Shown here: piece after piece, positions 22,843 to 33,975 of the stretch
Numbering within the stretch: position 1 is the first letter of the stretch
Layout of the letters: the number at the start of each line of letters is the position of its first letter
Assembly (NCBI GenBank): GCA_007922195.1
Contig: ML682059.1
Location: forward strand, 16,944,205-17,008,204
From: Podocnemis expansa
Lineage: Eukaryota > Chordata > Testudines > Podocnemididae
Direction of reading: 5' to 3'
DNA length: 64,000 bases
Made by a program: the position numbers and the translations under genes
The notes under the pieces: generated by a model
Told to the model about the DNA's origin: nothing
The model's input: the letters and a program-made list of their open reading frames with translations, nothing else
Databases searched by the model: none

Positions 22843-23577
22843 TATAGAATTAGTGTAAATGTCAGTAAAATAAGAATGGACATACAAGATCCTCAGCATG
22901 TACATGCCATTCCGTTTGATTACTTCCTCCCCCCATTTGAATTTAAATCTATTTTTAAAATTAACAGAACTCTTGAGCAAGCACTCAGAATAAATCTATT
23001 AAGGTCTCATTTTATAATTTTTTTTTGCATTGCTGTAAAAATCTTATAGAAGCCTCAAACTGAAGTCTGTTTCTTTATTTCATTTTTATTTCTATAGTGT
23101 CTGCATAAAGATTTCTCCTAGACTGCTAATGAGTCTTGGGCCCCTGGTATTACAGTTGTTTATATTTTTAAAGGGAAAGCCCATGAAGAGTTTAAATTGG
23201 AGTTTGCAAATGTATGTATGGAAATGACATGCTGAACATTTAACTTGTCAAATTGTTGCATTTCATTGGACAACAAAGATTTTGCTTCCTGAATACTTTT
23301 GGGTGTATCTTATGGATTTTGGGCTGCTGATTATGAAAATCACCATGAAATTTCCCTATCATATACTGTTTTTTGAAATTGCCTATATTTGTTATTTCAA
23401 TTCTTAATTTAAGTCTATCAAAATGATGCTCACAATGTAAGCTGAAAAGTTTTCTATCTTGTGTCCAAGCATGCGTGGGCATGCAGTGACACTGCACTTA
23501 GTGCAGGCCACCAACATGCAGTGGGAATGCTAAGGCTTAGGCAGGGCGGATGTTGGCAGGACAGGTTTTAGAAAGAC
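22843..23577. other. Unannotated AT-rich stretch
   Basis: Nothing recognised apart from poly-T tracts. It lies directly upstream of the broken gene at 23716. Confidence 0.35.
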
Positions 23578-23585
23578 TATAAAAG
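23578..23585 (+). promoter_or_regulatory. Possible TATA box upstream of the broken gene
   Basis: TATAAAAG lies about 140 bases before the first homologous codons of the 23716-25241 relic. Position and sequence suit a TATA box, but chance occurrence in AT-rich DNA is quite possible. Confidence 0.25.
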
Positions 23586-23715
23586 CATTTCACACACACC
23601 ATACTACGCATTGTGTTTATATCAGTTTGCATTCATGGTGATGCGCATGCTCTATGTGCATATCATGTTGTGTGTACTCACAATAATAAAGCAATTGTAT
23701 TCTCAGGAGGATTTG

Positions 23716-25241
23716 TGATAGCAAAGTGCCCTGCCAATGTCGCAACAGCTGTGATACGTTCTGTTACATTTGTGGCAAATATACGCTTAAACCTCAAAGA
23801 CGGAGCATGACTGCACATATTAAGAAAGTGTATGAGCTCTACTTTGGCTGTAAACTTGGTAAACAGGACAAAGCCTGGGCTCCTCACATTTGTTGCGCAA
23901 CATGCGTTATCAGCCTTAAAGCTTGGCTCATAAGTACTCGGAAGTCAATTCCGTTTGCTGTCCCGATGATATGGCGAGAGCAGAAGGTTCACGTGATGGA
24001 CTGTTACTTCTGTCTGACCAATATGTCTGGGTTCTCTGCTAAAAACAAGAAATCCATTGAATACCCCAATCTCCCTTCAGCCATGAGAACTATGCTGCAT
24101 GTACCAAAGCCACCAGAGACATGGAGCCTAGAGGAGGCAGACAAAGATGCCATGATGCATGAGCCAGGAATGGGAAAATGACACTGATCCAGATTTTGAA
24201 CCATTTACATTGAGTGAGCCTCATCTGATAACTCAATCTGAGGTAAATGACTGGTCAGGGTCTTGGGTTTGTCAAAGGCAAAAGCAGAATTACTGCGTTC
24301 AAGACTGCAAGGATGGGGTCTGCTGTCACCAGGCATGAAAATTTCTGTCTTTCGCAGCCACCAAGAAGATTTGACACAATTCTTTGGCCAGGTTGATAAT
24401 CTGTGTTTCTGCACTGACATTGATGGGCTGTTCACTGCTTTGGGTTGCCAGCAAGATGCACAACAATGGTGTCTTTTTATTGATTTGTCAGCATTAAACC
24501 TGAAAGCTGTGTTGCGCTGCTGCTAGGAATGCAGCTTGGATACATCAACTACTGTTGTTTCATTTGCGAATGGGACAACCATGCTAAAGAGTCTCATTAT
24601 ATTAAAAGGGACTAGCCACTTCATAGGCAGTTGGTTCCAGGGCAGAAAAGTGTGGCATGTAAACCACTCGCAGACCTGACAAAGATATTTTTGCATCCTC
24701 TTCACAATAAAACTTGGACTGAAGAAAAAATTTTGCGAAAGCAATGAGCAAGGAAGGTGAAGGATTTTCATATTTAAGACAGATGTTTCCCAGAATAACT
24801 GATGCCAAGATTAAGGAAGGTATTTTTGTTGGTCCACAAATCAAACAGGTCATCAATGACAGGCAGTTCAAAGAACTTCTAGTAGGGCCAGAGAAAATCG
24901 CATGGAAGGCATTCAAGGATGTTGTTGAAAATTTTCTTGGCAACTACAGAGCACCAAACTACGTGCAGCTGGTTGACAACACGCTTCAAGCATACAAAAC
25001 CATGAAGTGCAACATGTCACAAAAGATTCATTTTCTGTATTCGCATTTAGACTTCTTCTCTGCAAATCTTGGTGCAGTCAGTGACGAGCATGGTGAAAGG
25101 TTTCACCAGGACACTGCAATCATGGAAAAATGGTATCAGGGCAACTGGAATCCACCAATGCTGGCCGATTATTGTTGGATGCTTAATCAAGAAGCCTCAG
25201 ATGCTGAGTACAAACAAGAATCATCAACAAAACATTTTTAG
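23716..25241 (+). pseudogene. Broken intronless gene, cysteine-rich protein of unknown function
   Basis: I recognise this as a protein family that recurs, from memory, as 'uncharacterized protein' in many invertebrates, but I cannot name a function. The pieces, in order, are: a KCPAN block (about 23723), and a frame shift to CDTFCYICGKYTL and YFGCKLGKQDKAWAPHICC, then FAVPMIWRE and CYFCLTNMSGFSAKNKKSIEYPNLPSA to a stop at 24181. A second segment in another frame follows at 24263-24526 ('SPGMKISVFRSHQEDLTQFF', then 'CLFIDLSALNLKAVL'). Next is a degraded stretch around GYINYCCFICEWD (about 24535-24590), and a third frame at 24744-25241 ending DEHGERFHQD and ADYCWML. Repeated C-x2-C pairs suggest metal binding. 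About 60 residues appear deleted after 24510. At least three frame breaks make it non-functional. No intron boundaries are needed to join the parts. Confidence 0.7.
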
Positions 25242-25298
25242 CTCAGTTGAACTATTGCAAAGCATCAGCACTGTTATGCTATTAAACACATTACATTC

Positions 25299-25304
25299 AA
25301 TAAA
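25299..25304 (+). terminator. AATAAA polyadenylation signal after the broken gene
   Basis: AATAAA lies 58 bases past the stop codon at 25239-25241. A run of 14 A residues at 25392-25405 lies further on and could be a retrocopy tail, but it is about 90 bases past the signal, which is longer than usual. Confidence 0.4.
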
Positions 25305-25405
25305 AGTCAATTTCTTGCTTCCCGAAATTCCTATTTTTACAAATAGTCTGAAATTATATTTGTGTTCAGCTTCAAGTGGTCTAGCATAATCAAAAAAAAA
25401 AAAAA

Positions 25406-26128
25406 TTCTGAGGAAGCAACACTTTCAGAAAAAAAATTGTCCAGTGTTTCAGCGGGTTTCACAAATCATTTTTAAATTCAGTGTTTATTTCACACAAGTA
25501 TAACAACTTTCTATTTCAATTTGCCTTTTAAAGTAGTTTCAATCACCCAACTAAGCAAGATGAAATTAAGAGCATGTAGAGATTAAACAGGTTTGGAAAT
25601 ATAAAGAAACACTCAAATGAAATCTGTTTCTGTTGTGAATGTGTGTGTAAAAGTTACTAGTTCCCATTTCATGTAACAGAGGCTGCTAAATACAGAATCT
25701 TTTCTCTATCATAGGATGTATCCCTAAAATGAGCACCACGAAGTTTCAGTTATCAAAACAAAAAAAAACAAAAAAAAAATTCAGACGTTCAAGTCACCAC
25801 TACACACAGAGATTTTAACTCAAGTCTTACAAAGCCCAGGTGAGTGCCCTTACCAGTGGGCTAAAAGTCATAAGAGAATTATATTCTTCTTCCAATCATT
25901 CTGTGAACGGTGCCAAAGTCCCTCATTATGAATCCAGACTGTAGGTAACTGCATCTGCCGCTATGTTCCCTTAGGGGTCCCTCCCCCACAAACAGCAAGC
26001 ATCTGAAGCTTTCCCCCCCCGTGCAAACACACAGGCTGGTTGATTTGCAAAATGTAAAGTTTACTATCCATGTCCAACAAGTGCCCTGTAGGGTTCCTGC
26101 TCTTACCGTTAGTATATCTCATGCCAGT
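25406..26128. other. Unannotated stretch
   Basis: No gene. A-rich tracts lie at 25760-25781. The 25820-25865 segment has a 'tcaagtcttacaaagcccaggtgagtgcccttacc' sense that vaguely recalls a tRNA-derived SINE, which I could not confirm. Confidence 0.3.
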
Positions 26129-26409
26129 GTATGTCTACACTAACAGTAGCAAAATTGCTGTTGTCAGCCCAGTATTCCAGGAACAGTTAGCAGAGAGTCT
26201 GAACTCACTGCTCCGCTCCTGGGAGTTGGCCCCAGAAGTCCTGGGGGCCAGGGGGCAGAGAGGAAATCTGACCCCAAAGGATGTGCAGTCAGTTTTCTCA
26301 AATGTGTACTGGCAGCTTAGAAAGTCATGGGCAGTTACACAAGGTGTTTTACATTCTTTTTGTAACTGCTGGTCAACTGCCACTGAAAATCAGCCCCAGT
26401 GTAGACTAG
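26129..26409. mobile_element. MITE with TATGTCTACAC termini
   Basis: GTATGTCTACAC at the left and GTGTAGACTAG at the right are inverted repeats of the terminus shared by the palindromic MITEs. Unlike those, the interior is not packed with palindromes. A frame of 174 codons overlaps it but has no domain. The target duplication was not resolved. Confidence 0.55.
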
Positions 26410-26871
26410 GACTAAGATCCCAAGCTCCAGCTTTCCTACTTGACCATGCGTCCCCAGGGTTTTCCCCACCAGGAAAGTCTATATACCCCCAGGCCAGGGC
26501 ACAGCTGTCCCCCATTGCCTCCTCAGGCCAAGGACTAGCAGGTTCTAATCAGTGTCACCAGCAGGAGTTCCCTTTGCTTGCTTTCTGCAGCTAGCTAGTA
26601 TGTTGTACACCAACCCAGGCAGCAGAGGCCCCAAGGGGCAGTCATCTGGTCCCCAGGGTAATGGCAGAGTCTCAGCAGGTCAGGTCTCCTACAGGGACTG
26701 CAGATAGAGCAGGGGTAGCTCCTTCCCCTTTGGCTGCTAAGGGCTAAAGGAGTTCCAGGGTCTGCCTTTTATACTTCTTATCCCACCCCCCCATCTCCAG
26801 CCTGATGGACAGGATGCCCCTGCCACCTTCTTAGGGGCATGGGGAACCCTCTCTGCCTGTCAGAGGGAGGT
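26410..26871. other. Unannotated stretch
   Basis: GC content rises, and 'caggccaaggactagcaggttctaa...' recurs in diverged form at 27559-27590. This suggests that 26400-26870 and 27252-27640 belong to a duplicated or repeated sequence interrupted by the hAT-like element. Confidence 0.35.
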
Positions 26872-26879
26872 CATCTTGC

Positions 26880-27243
26880 CAGGGGCATCGCTGGCGCTGG
26901 ATACTCTGGGGCATGTGCCCCGAACCCCAGCGCCAGTGCCCCAGATCTCCGGCCCAATCGGGCTGGAGATCTGGGACCCAGCCGCCGGCAGCCACGGCAG
27001 CCCCGTCCCCAGCTGGGGATCTGGGGCCCAGCCGCCCACGGTCATGGCAGCCCCGTCGCCGGCTGGGGATGCAGGGCCCGGCGTCCTGTGGCTATCCTGC
27101 CCCATCCCCAGCTGGGGATGCAGGGCCTAGCCACCCGCGATGGCGTGGCGGCACCTGGCCCTGGCCCTGGGGCAGGGCCTGCAGGCTGGGGGCGGGGCCT
27201 GGGCCCGTGTCCCGGGTCCTTCCCCCAGCCAGCGACACCCCTG
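26880..27243. mobile_element. hAT-like non-autonomous element with minisatellite core
   Basis: The left end CAGGGGCATCGCTGGC pairs with the right end GCCAGCGACACCCCTG. Perfect 8-bp duplications CATCTTGC lie at 26872-26879 and 27244-27251. The middle holds about 3.5 units of a 50-bp GC-rich repeat (26958-27145, each with a CCCAGCTGGGGATC-like word). Frames crossing it on both strands are repeat artefacts. Confidence 0.92.
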
Positions 27244-27643
27244 CATCTTGCCTTCTTACAGGCAGTTACCTTCTTAGGTGGAGCCTTCTGGATCAGTGAA
27301 AGACCTTCCCCTACTCCAAAGAATAATAGTCTAAGGCTTTTCTCACAGTGCAAACACCCCTATTGACTTCCACTGCAAAGTGTACTAGCCACTCCAAACC
27401 AGACCCCATGGCACAGCATTCCTACCCCTGCAGGCCTCGGAGGCATGCTAAACTACCACATTCTAGTTTTCCTCTCCGACCAAACCTCCACCCACACCTC
27501 CAGCAGGCTTATTTAGCCACCCTCAGGCTTGGGTACAGCTGTCCTCATCTGCCTCCTCAGGCCAGCATCTAGCAGGGCCTAAGCAGTGCCATCAGCTCCC
27601 TGGTTTTCTGCTGCCCAGTTAATACATTTTACCCCAGCCCAGA

Positions 27644-28264
27644 TGTGATGAACTAAGAAACCTCTTGGGCTACTGTGGGATGCCAGGGGTGATACACAAA
27701 TGTTCTTTCTGCTCCTGTATTTTGGTGATGGGACATAGGGGTGTGATAACTATAGGAACCACTGAAGAGGAAGGGGCTTTAGGCAGACCTTACCTGGACC
27801 CCCTGTGGGTGACACAGGTTGTGGCTGGTTTAGACGGGGGGAAGGTCTTCTGGCCAGGGAAGAGAACAAAAGGCTGAGAGAGGAGGAGGGTAGTAGGGAA
27901 ACTGGACTCAGAGAGGCAGGATCTCCAGGGGCTCATCTTGGGGGTTACTGCTATGTCTCCTGGTTAATCTGAAAGCCAGCTGTCCTAGCTACTGTGCAAA
28001 CTGGATGGCTAATAAACCCTCTGACTTCTACACTGGCTGAGTGTTGCTTCTGATTGGGGTGGCCAGGACCCTCCTGGAGGAAGGAACCCCCCCAGGGAGA
28101 CCGGATAAAGCAAGGGTCGGACCCTCTGAGCCTGGATTTGGAAGCTGGTTACAGGTAGCATGGAGACCTGGGTGCTGGATGGGAAAAGGCTCCACTGTAG
28201 CAGAGTCTTGATTGGCTGTGAACAGAGGGGATCCAAAAGTACTTTTCTGGGGTACTCCATGACA
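27644..28264 (+). mobile_element. Solo LTR of an LTR retrotransposon or endogenous retrovirus
   Basis: It starts TGTGATGAA and ends CCATGACA, giving the required TG...CA ends. Perfect 5-bp duplications CCAGA lie at 27639-27643 and 28265-28269. An AATAAA signal at about 28010 is followed by a U5-like GC-rich tail. No internal coding region lies on either side, so this is a solo LTR left by recombination between two LTRs. The 5-bp duplication fits several ERV and Gypsy groups; I cannot assign one. Confidence 0.85.
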
Positions 28265-28269
28265 CCAGA

Positions 28270-29232
28270 CAGCTGGGCACCAGTGGCAGAGGGGATGTGG
28301 AGCTTGTTTCCATTCTACTCTTCCACAGACTCCAAATTTTCTTCTGGATGAAACTACTTGGTGACTTCATTTCAAACTTATAAATAATTTAGAACTGACT
28401 GAAACTGTATTTTATTACATATAAACTATTTGCCAAGAAAAGAAAAGAAAAGAAAAGAATTCACCCATGTCTAATACAGACACCTGTTTAACAGCATGCT
28501 AAAAACTGTAGATTACTTGCTAATTCAGCTTTTATTATTTATCTCAGTGTATTAATTAGTTTAGTTGATGTGAACCACATCTCTTTTTTTTTTTGTATCA
28601 TTAGAAATAGCTGAACAATATCACTGACTATTTTGGCATAATTTAGTAAAAAAATCAAACTAAACAAGAAATTTAAATATGAACAAAAATCATATTTATT
28701 TCATTTTTTGTAATTCTCTATTATGTACTCAGAGCCCCTATTAAAACCATTTATGTGTAGTGTATCTATTTGTCTATCTTATAAAAGGCTCTTAATGATG
28801 TCATAAGTTAATATAGACAGTTGGTGGTATACTTTATCACACAAGATTTTTCATTTAATTCCCATTTGAAGTGCCAGAATCATTCAGCATCTTTCCATGC
28901 ATTTAAGAAGCTGTTCTTGGAACTGCACATACATTTATGGTATGCTACAGCCACTAGGAACAAGTCTATGGCACTCACTGATTTCTTCCTCTGAACACAC
29001 TGAAACTGTTTCAGATAAATACAGCCCACTAAATGAGAATAGAAGATTTCAATAGGTGCACAACTATTTGGAAGTCCATGTTCTAAAATGAACTCACTAT
29101 GATGTCCAACCTATATTATCAGATACTAAAGATGATTATGACAATTTTGTAAACTTACACCAGCATCTTTTTGCACTTCTTTCTTTTGGGTTCTCTCCTT
29201 GCCCAAACTTAATTTATTAATTTAAACTTTTT
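28270..29232. other. Unannotated AT-rich stretch
   Basis: No gene recognised. An (AAAAG)n microsatellite lies at about 28435-28459. Confidence 0.4.
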
Positions 29233-29670
29233 GGCTACGTCTACTCTTACAAAATTAATCTGAAGTAGTTATTTTGAAATAATTACTTTGATTTTAATTC
29301 AAAGTAATTATTTTGAATTAGCACTACTTTGAATTTATTATTTCAGAGTAGGAGTCCAGGGAAGACTCTCTAATTTAAAATAATGTAGGAATTATTATTT
29401 CAAAATAGAGAGTGTTCAGTAGACTGTCTAATTCAAAACAGGGGAAGTCAGACAAAAGAGTAGGGCCATTATTTTGAAATAAGTCTATTCTGCAGCTTAC
29501 AATGGCTTATTTCAATTTAAGCACTATTCTGAAACAAAAGCAGATTTTCTTATTTCAAAATAGTGCTTCATTATTAATTCAAAATAGAAAAATGCAAGCA
29601 TTGACAGGAAAAATGTTATTTTGAAATAAGCCTCCTTATTTCAAAATAACTTCTAACTGTAGACATACAC
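29233..29670. mobile_element. Palindromic MITE, TTATTTNRAAATAA family
   Basis: The ends GGCTACGTCTACTC and CTGTAGACATACAC are inverted, with TTT on both sides. The interior carries many TTATTTTGAAATAA and TAATTCAAAATA variants. It appears older than the copy at 39940 because the TCGA cores are mostly mutated to TTGA or TCAA. Confidence 0.75.
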
Positions 29671-31293
29671 TTTGTGCATATAAAAGTTAAAAATGTGAGA
29701 AGAAATTTCAGTTAATTAAGAGTCTGTTGTTAAACATCATAATAAAGTTTTATTTCTGTTTGTCCCACAAATATGTTAACACACTCTTGTCACTTTGCCA
29801 CTGATTTCTAGGTACACTTATATACACCCAGAGAATAATAAATATGCTTTTAATTCTGTGGAGGAAAATATTATGATTTATTGCCCTAAAAGAAAGCACT
29901 GCTTAGTCAAACCAAAGACCAATAATTAATCATGAAGCTAACCAAAATATGAAGACAAATATAGGTATTGTTTGTTATATATATGTTCTGAGGTTGTGGT
30001 TTTTTGTTTTGTTTTGTTTTGTTTTTTAATAGAAAGTATTTAAGAAGCTCTTCAAAGTGGAAAAGAAATTAAAGATGCAAGGGAAAAATATTTCTAATGA
30101 TTTGTGGCAAGAAAAAATTTGCAGGTGCTATCTGTCTTACTTATCTTGAGTAAACAGCAGTTTCACAGTAATGAGCTCCAGCCAATCAAGATGCATTCAT
30201 TTGTATTTGTGACATAATTGCTCCAAACTTCAGTATTAATAACTTCCAAAGGCAAAATATAATAACTTCTTTATCTAACATCATGGCACACTGCACCCCA
30301 TATACACCCTTAAGGTGTTATTATGTATCACTCATGTTCTCCCCTATGGTATCATTGTGTATTGCTTGATGCAAAGTGTATCATGGTAGCTGTTTTTGGA
30401 ATGTTCTTGATATACTGGACAAGGACATTATTTTATGATAGTACATTTCCTGCAGTTTCATACGTATGGTTGTAACCTTTCCAAATATGTGCCTCACATG
30501 GATTGAAGCAGATCCAGGGAAACACTAAAAGCAGAGGCAATTCACATACAAAAACCAGCCCAGTTCTTCCAGGGTGAATGGACTAGTTTAAGCATCTGAT
30601 TAGGGGATGCTCACCAACTCAGAGTGTGGAGAGAACAAAGTGTGAATATTTTACTTACCTAATCTTGAAGGGTTGCAGGAGGAGACTTTTGGGTCTTGCA
30701 GTGACAGAGAATTCACCGAAGGCCTTGGTAAATTGTTCCAAAGATTAATTACTTTCATTCAAAAATTATGGCTAATTTCCAGTCTGAAATTGTCTATCTT
30801 TACCTTCCAGCCTAGGGATTGTGTTTATACTTTTCTCTGTTAGATTGGGAGAGCCCATTATTAAATATTTGTGCACTGTGTAGACACTTAGGCTATGTCT
30901 ACACTACAGAAAGGTGTTTATAGTTAAGCATATGCATCAAAGTCCTCTATTCAGGGTTGGGACCTATGAACAGAGAACTGTAAGGAGAGGGTTTGTAATT
31001 TTAGAAAATTTAGAATAGTCTACAAACATCAATAGTGAATATTTCCTGTGACTCTTTTGAAAATTAAAAAAAAAAAAAAATCACAGAAATTTCTCATATT
31101 TGGAAAGAAAGAAAGAACCAAGGAATCCATGTTATGGAACTTTCCCTTTCCTGGAATCTTAAGATTAAAAAAAAAAAGAGTCTAAAGCAGCTAGCTTCAC
31201 CCAGTGTAGTCTGTCCTGTCTGGGTCTTTATTAAACCTTCCAGCAGGAAATCATCTTGTTCCTTTTCCAATCCCATGGGTAGCTTGGACTGTC
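29671..31293. other. Unannotated AT-rich stretch
   Basis: No gene. A (GTTTT)n run lies at about 30001-30024, a solitary GGCTATGTCTACAC terminus at 30891-30904 without a partner, and poly-A near 31066-31080. Confidence 0.4.
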
Positions 31294-31296
31294 TTA

Positions 31297-31708
31297 TGAT
31301 ATGTCTACACTGTAGGATCTGTTAAGCTGACTTTACAAGATTGACTTAAGTCGACTTAAAGTCAACCTTGTTAAGTCGACTTGGAGCGTCCACACTGAAA
31401 ACTGCTGTAGATTGCCTGCATTCACACTAGCATGTGAGAGGTCAACCCATCCTGGTGACCAGGAACTCAGGGAGGGGGCCTGAAGGCAAATTAAGTTGAC
31501 TTAAGGGCTATTCCCCATCTACACTGGCTTCTAAGTCAACTTAACAAGGTTGACTTCAGTGTTAAGTTAACTGTAAGGGGTGGTGTTATTAAGTCAATTT
31601 AAGGAAGTGATTAAGTCGACTTAATAAAAGCTCGGTGTGGCCACATGGGGTCTGTAGGTTGACTTAAACTTCCTTAAGTCAACCTAAGGGTCTAGTGTAG
31701 ACATACTG
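31297..31708. mobile_element. Palindromic MITE, AAGTCGACTT family
   Basis: The ends TGATATGTCTACACT and AGTGTAGACATACTG are inverted. TTA flanks both sides (31294-31296 and 31709-31711). The interior is dense with AAGTCGACTT variants, including a perfect 16-bp palindrome at 31610-31625. The 3-bp TTA duplication is the hallmark of PIF/Harbinger transposons. Confidence 0.85.
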
Positions 31709-31711
31709 TTA

Positions 31712-32647
31712 CAGCTTTGTTCAGATGACCTCATCACCGCAAACACCAGATGAGTAAATATATTTATTTAGACAAGATAAGAAATGACACTATATAATAT
31801 TTATGCTGTGAGGTGGTGAACAGCAGGTCTCAAAAATATCTGGACCAAAATGGGTGCTAAACAGTAACTGTAAAATAAATATTTCAAAAAGGAAAAAAGA
31901 ACAGCTGAATTTATTGTAAAAATGTAATTCTACAGTGTTTCAACCACAAGAGATACAGAGTAATTAATGGTTAAAGGTGGAAAAAAACTTTTGTTTGTTT
32001 ATTTGTTTTTAAAACTTGTGTATTTAGACTTTTTATTCTTCTTTATCCCAGTCCTGAAGTTTAGATAAAATATGTTAGGTATAGGAAGGAATTTTTATAC
32101 AGAGCATCACAACTATTGATATGTATACCAAACCACTAGTGTGAGTTTTTATGATGTATTGAAAACAGTAGTGTGCAAATCTCTAAAGGTCTTGTTTGAT
32201 AAGTAACAGATGTGTGAACAGCGCATTTTCCATCTGGTTGTAATATTTGCCTTTGGGGATCATCATGTTTCAGAAATATGTGAACCACTCTGTGACTGGG
32301 ACATTGCTCAGCATTACCCTTATACTGCCACCATATCAGAAATCCTCTCCCAGTTTTCATCATATCAGAAATCCTTCTGGGGTGTGCCTTGGTGGCATGT
32401 TACAGTTTGAAACTTTAGAAGAAGAGTGCAACCTATCTGGTTGGTCAGATTCCCCCAGTCCGATTATTTTTGGCCAGTTCTTCTGTCCTCTCCTGTAACA
32501 CCTGAATACAAGTGCTTTAGGAGAACATGCAGTCTTCTCTAATTTCTTCCTTGAGCAGCTGTGAAACTGGAACACTTCTGATGTTGTTTCACCCACTGGC
32601 TGTTCAACTTTTCAATAGAAACACACTTGACAGTGCATTGCATTACC

Positions 32648-32678
<31 letters not shown>

Positions 32679-32746
32679 AACCAGTGCAGCCTGGTACAGT
32701 TTCTCAGCTTTTGAGTTTAAAGTCCTATACTACGTGTACAACCAGG
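31712..32746. other. Unannotated stretch
   Basis: No gene recognised. A run of 26 A residues lies at 32648-32673 and may mark a retroposon tail, but no recognisable body lies before it. Confidence 0.4.
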
Positions 32747-32754
32747 GCATTAGG

Positions 32755-33231
32755 CAGAGGCGGCTTTTGGAGTAGGCGAAGCAGGCAACCACCTAGGGTC
32801 CTGAGCAGTAAGGCACCCCATACCATTGCCTGCTTTACCTAACTGAAAAACTGAGGTGGCTGGCTCAAGGGTTTGCGGCATACAGCATGCATGCCCTGAG
32901 CCAGCTTTTGTGCTTCTGGGGTGGGGTGGGGAGGAGTGGGAAAGTGGAGCCCAGCCTCTGTGCTGGCCTGCCCCACCCCCAGGGTGGGGAACAGATGGCT
33001 ACGGATGGAGTGGACCAGCCTGGAGGCTGGGGTCTGCTCTCCCACCCCTCTCCTGGGCCGGCTGTTCTCCCCCAGGGGTGTGGAGGGCTAGCCGAGAGAT
33101 CCCGGGGGGTTGCAGAATGGGTGGGCAAGAGTGGAAGATGCTGGTGGGGACTGCAGAACTGGTGGGGGGTGTCACAGGGGGCCAACAATGGGCCTTTGCC
33201 TAGGGCCCGAGGTAGCCTAAGGCTACCTTTG
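32755..33231. mobile_element. hAT-like non-autonomous element, CAGAGGCGGCTTT terminus
   Basis: CAGAGGCGGCTTTTGG at the left pairs with CCTAAGGCTACCTTTG at the right. The octamers GCATTAGG (32747-32754) and TCATTGGG (33232-33239) match at 6 of 8. The GC-rich middle (about 32890-33180) resembles that of 54159-54795 (shared 'cccccaggntggggaacag'). Confidence 0.75.
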
Positions 33232-33239
33232 TCATTGGG

Positions 33240-33689
33240 ACCAATAAAAGCTGTTCCATTCCCACTGCAGCTGAAGAATAAGCAACAGGGTGACCTCCCA
33301 CTCATCTCAAGCTACTCTATCTTGAAAACGTATGGAGATCTCACTTAAGAGGGGGAAGATGCTGCTTGAATCTTCTTTTTAGCCCTGTACAAGAAATGTA
33401 ATTTCCTCCTTCCCCCTGGAAATTGTGGATGGGGCACAGGGAGTGGGGGAGTGGTGTCATACTCCCATTGGAATTGGAGTAGCTGAGTTTTCAATCTTCA
33501 TCCACTACCTCCTTACAGGAAGTGCAATGATCCTTCTAGGGGACTTTGTGTCTCTCTTTTGACTAGGACCACAGATGCATTTATTTTTTCACCCACTACC
33601 CCACATGATTAGAAATGTGAGGTGCATTAGCCTGCTGGCTAGTGACAGAGAGAGTGAAGGAAAATTAAGTATTTTAAGTTTGCGGATAC
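33240..33689. other. Unannotated stretch
   Basis: Nothing recognised. Confidence 0.35.
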
Positions 33690-33975
33690 TTCTGCTGCAG
33701 GTCCACCCCAGTGGGGTGCAGGGCCCCGGGTGAATTGCCCTCTGTGGTGCCCCCTATTGACCCCTCCTGCCACTGGGGGGAGGGGCTGGCCAGCCCAGGG
33801 GAGGGCCAGGCCCCTGTACCAGCCATCCCATGCTGGGGACCGGGTGAGCCTGCCAAGAGGGGAGACCGGTTCAGCACGGTTGGTCTGGCTTCCTCCGGCC
33901 ATGCGTGCTGCTCTTGGCTCTGTGCGGGAGCAGTGGGGAGGGGGCAGGAGGCAGTGCAGCCAGGGCAGGGAGTAG
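33690..33975. mobile_element. GC-rich hAT-like fragment
   Basis: A 'gcagggccccgggtgaattgcc' start resembles GC-rich reptile hAT MITEs, but no inverted right end or duplication was found. Proline- and glycine-rich frames occur on both strands and are not credible genes. Confidence 0.35.

Noticed and set aside
25820..25865. tRNA-derived SINE head
   Set aside because: No convincing A and B box pair at the right spacing could be seen.
26839..27366. A 175-codon frame and others near it
   Set aside because: It crosses the borders of a well-defined hAT-like element and its 50-bp repeat, so it cannot be a conserved gene.
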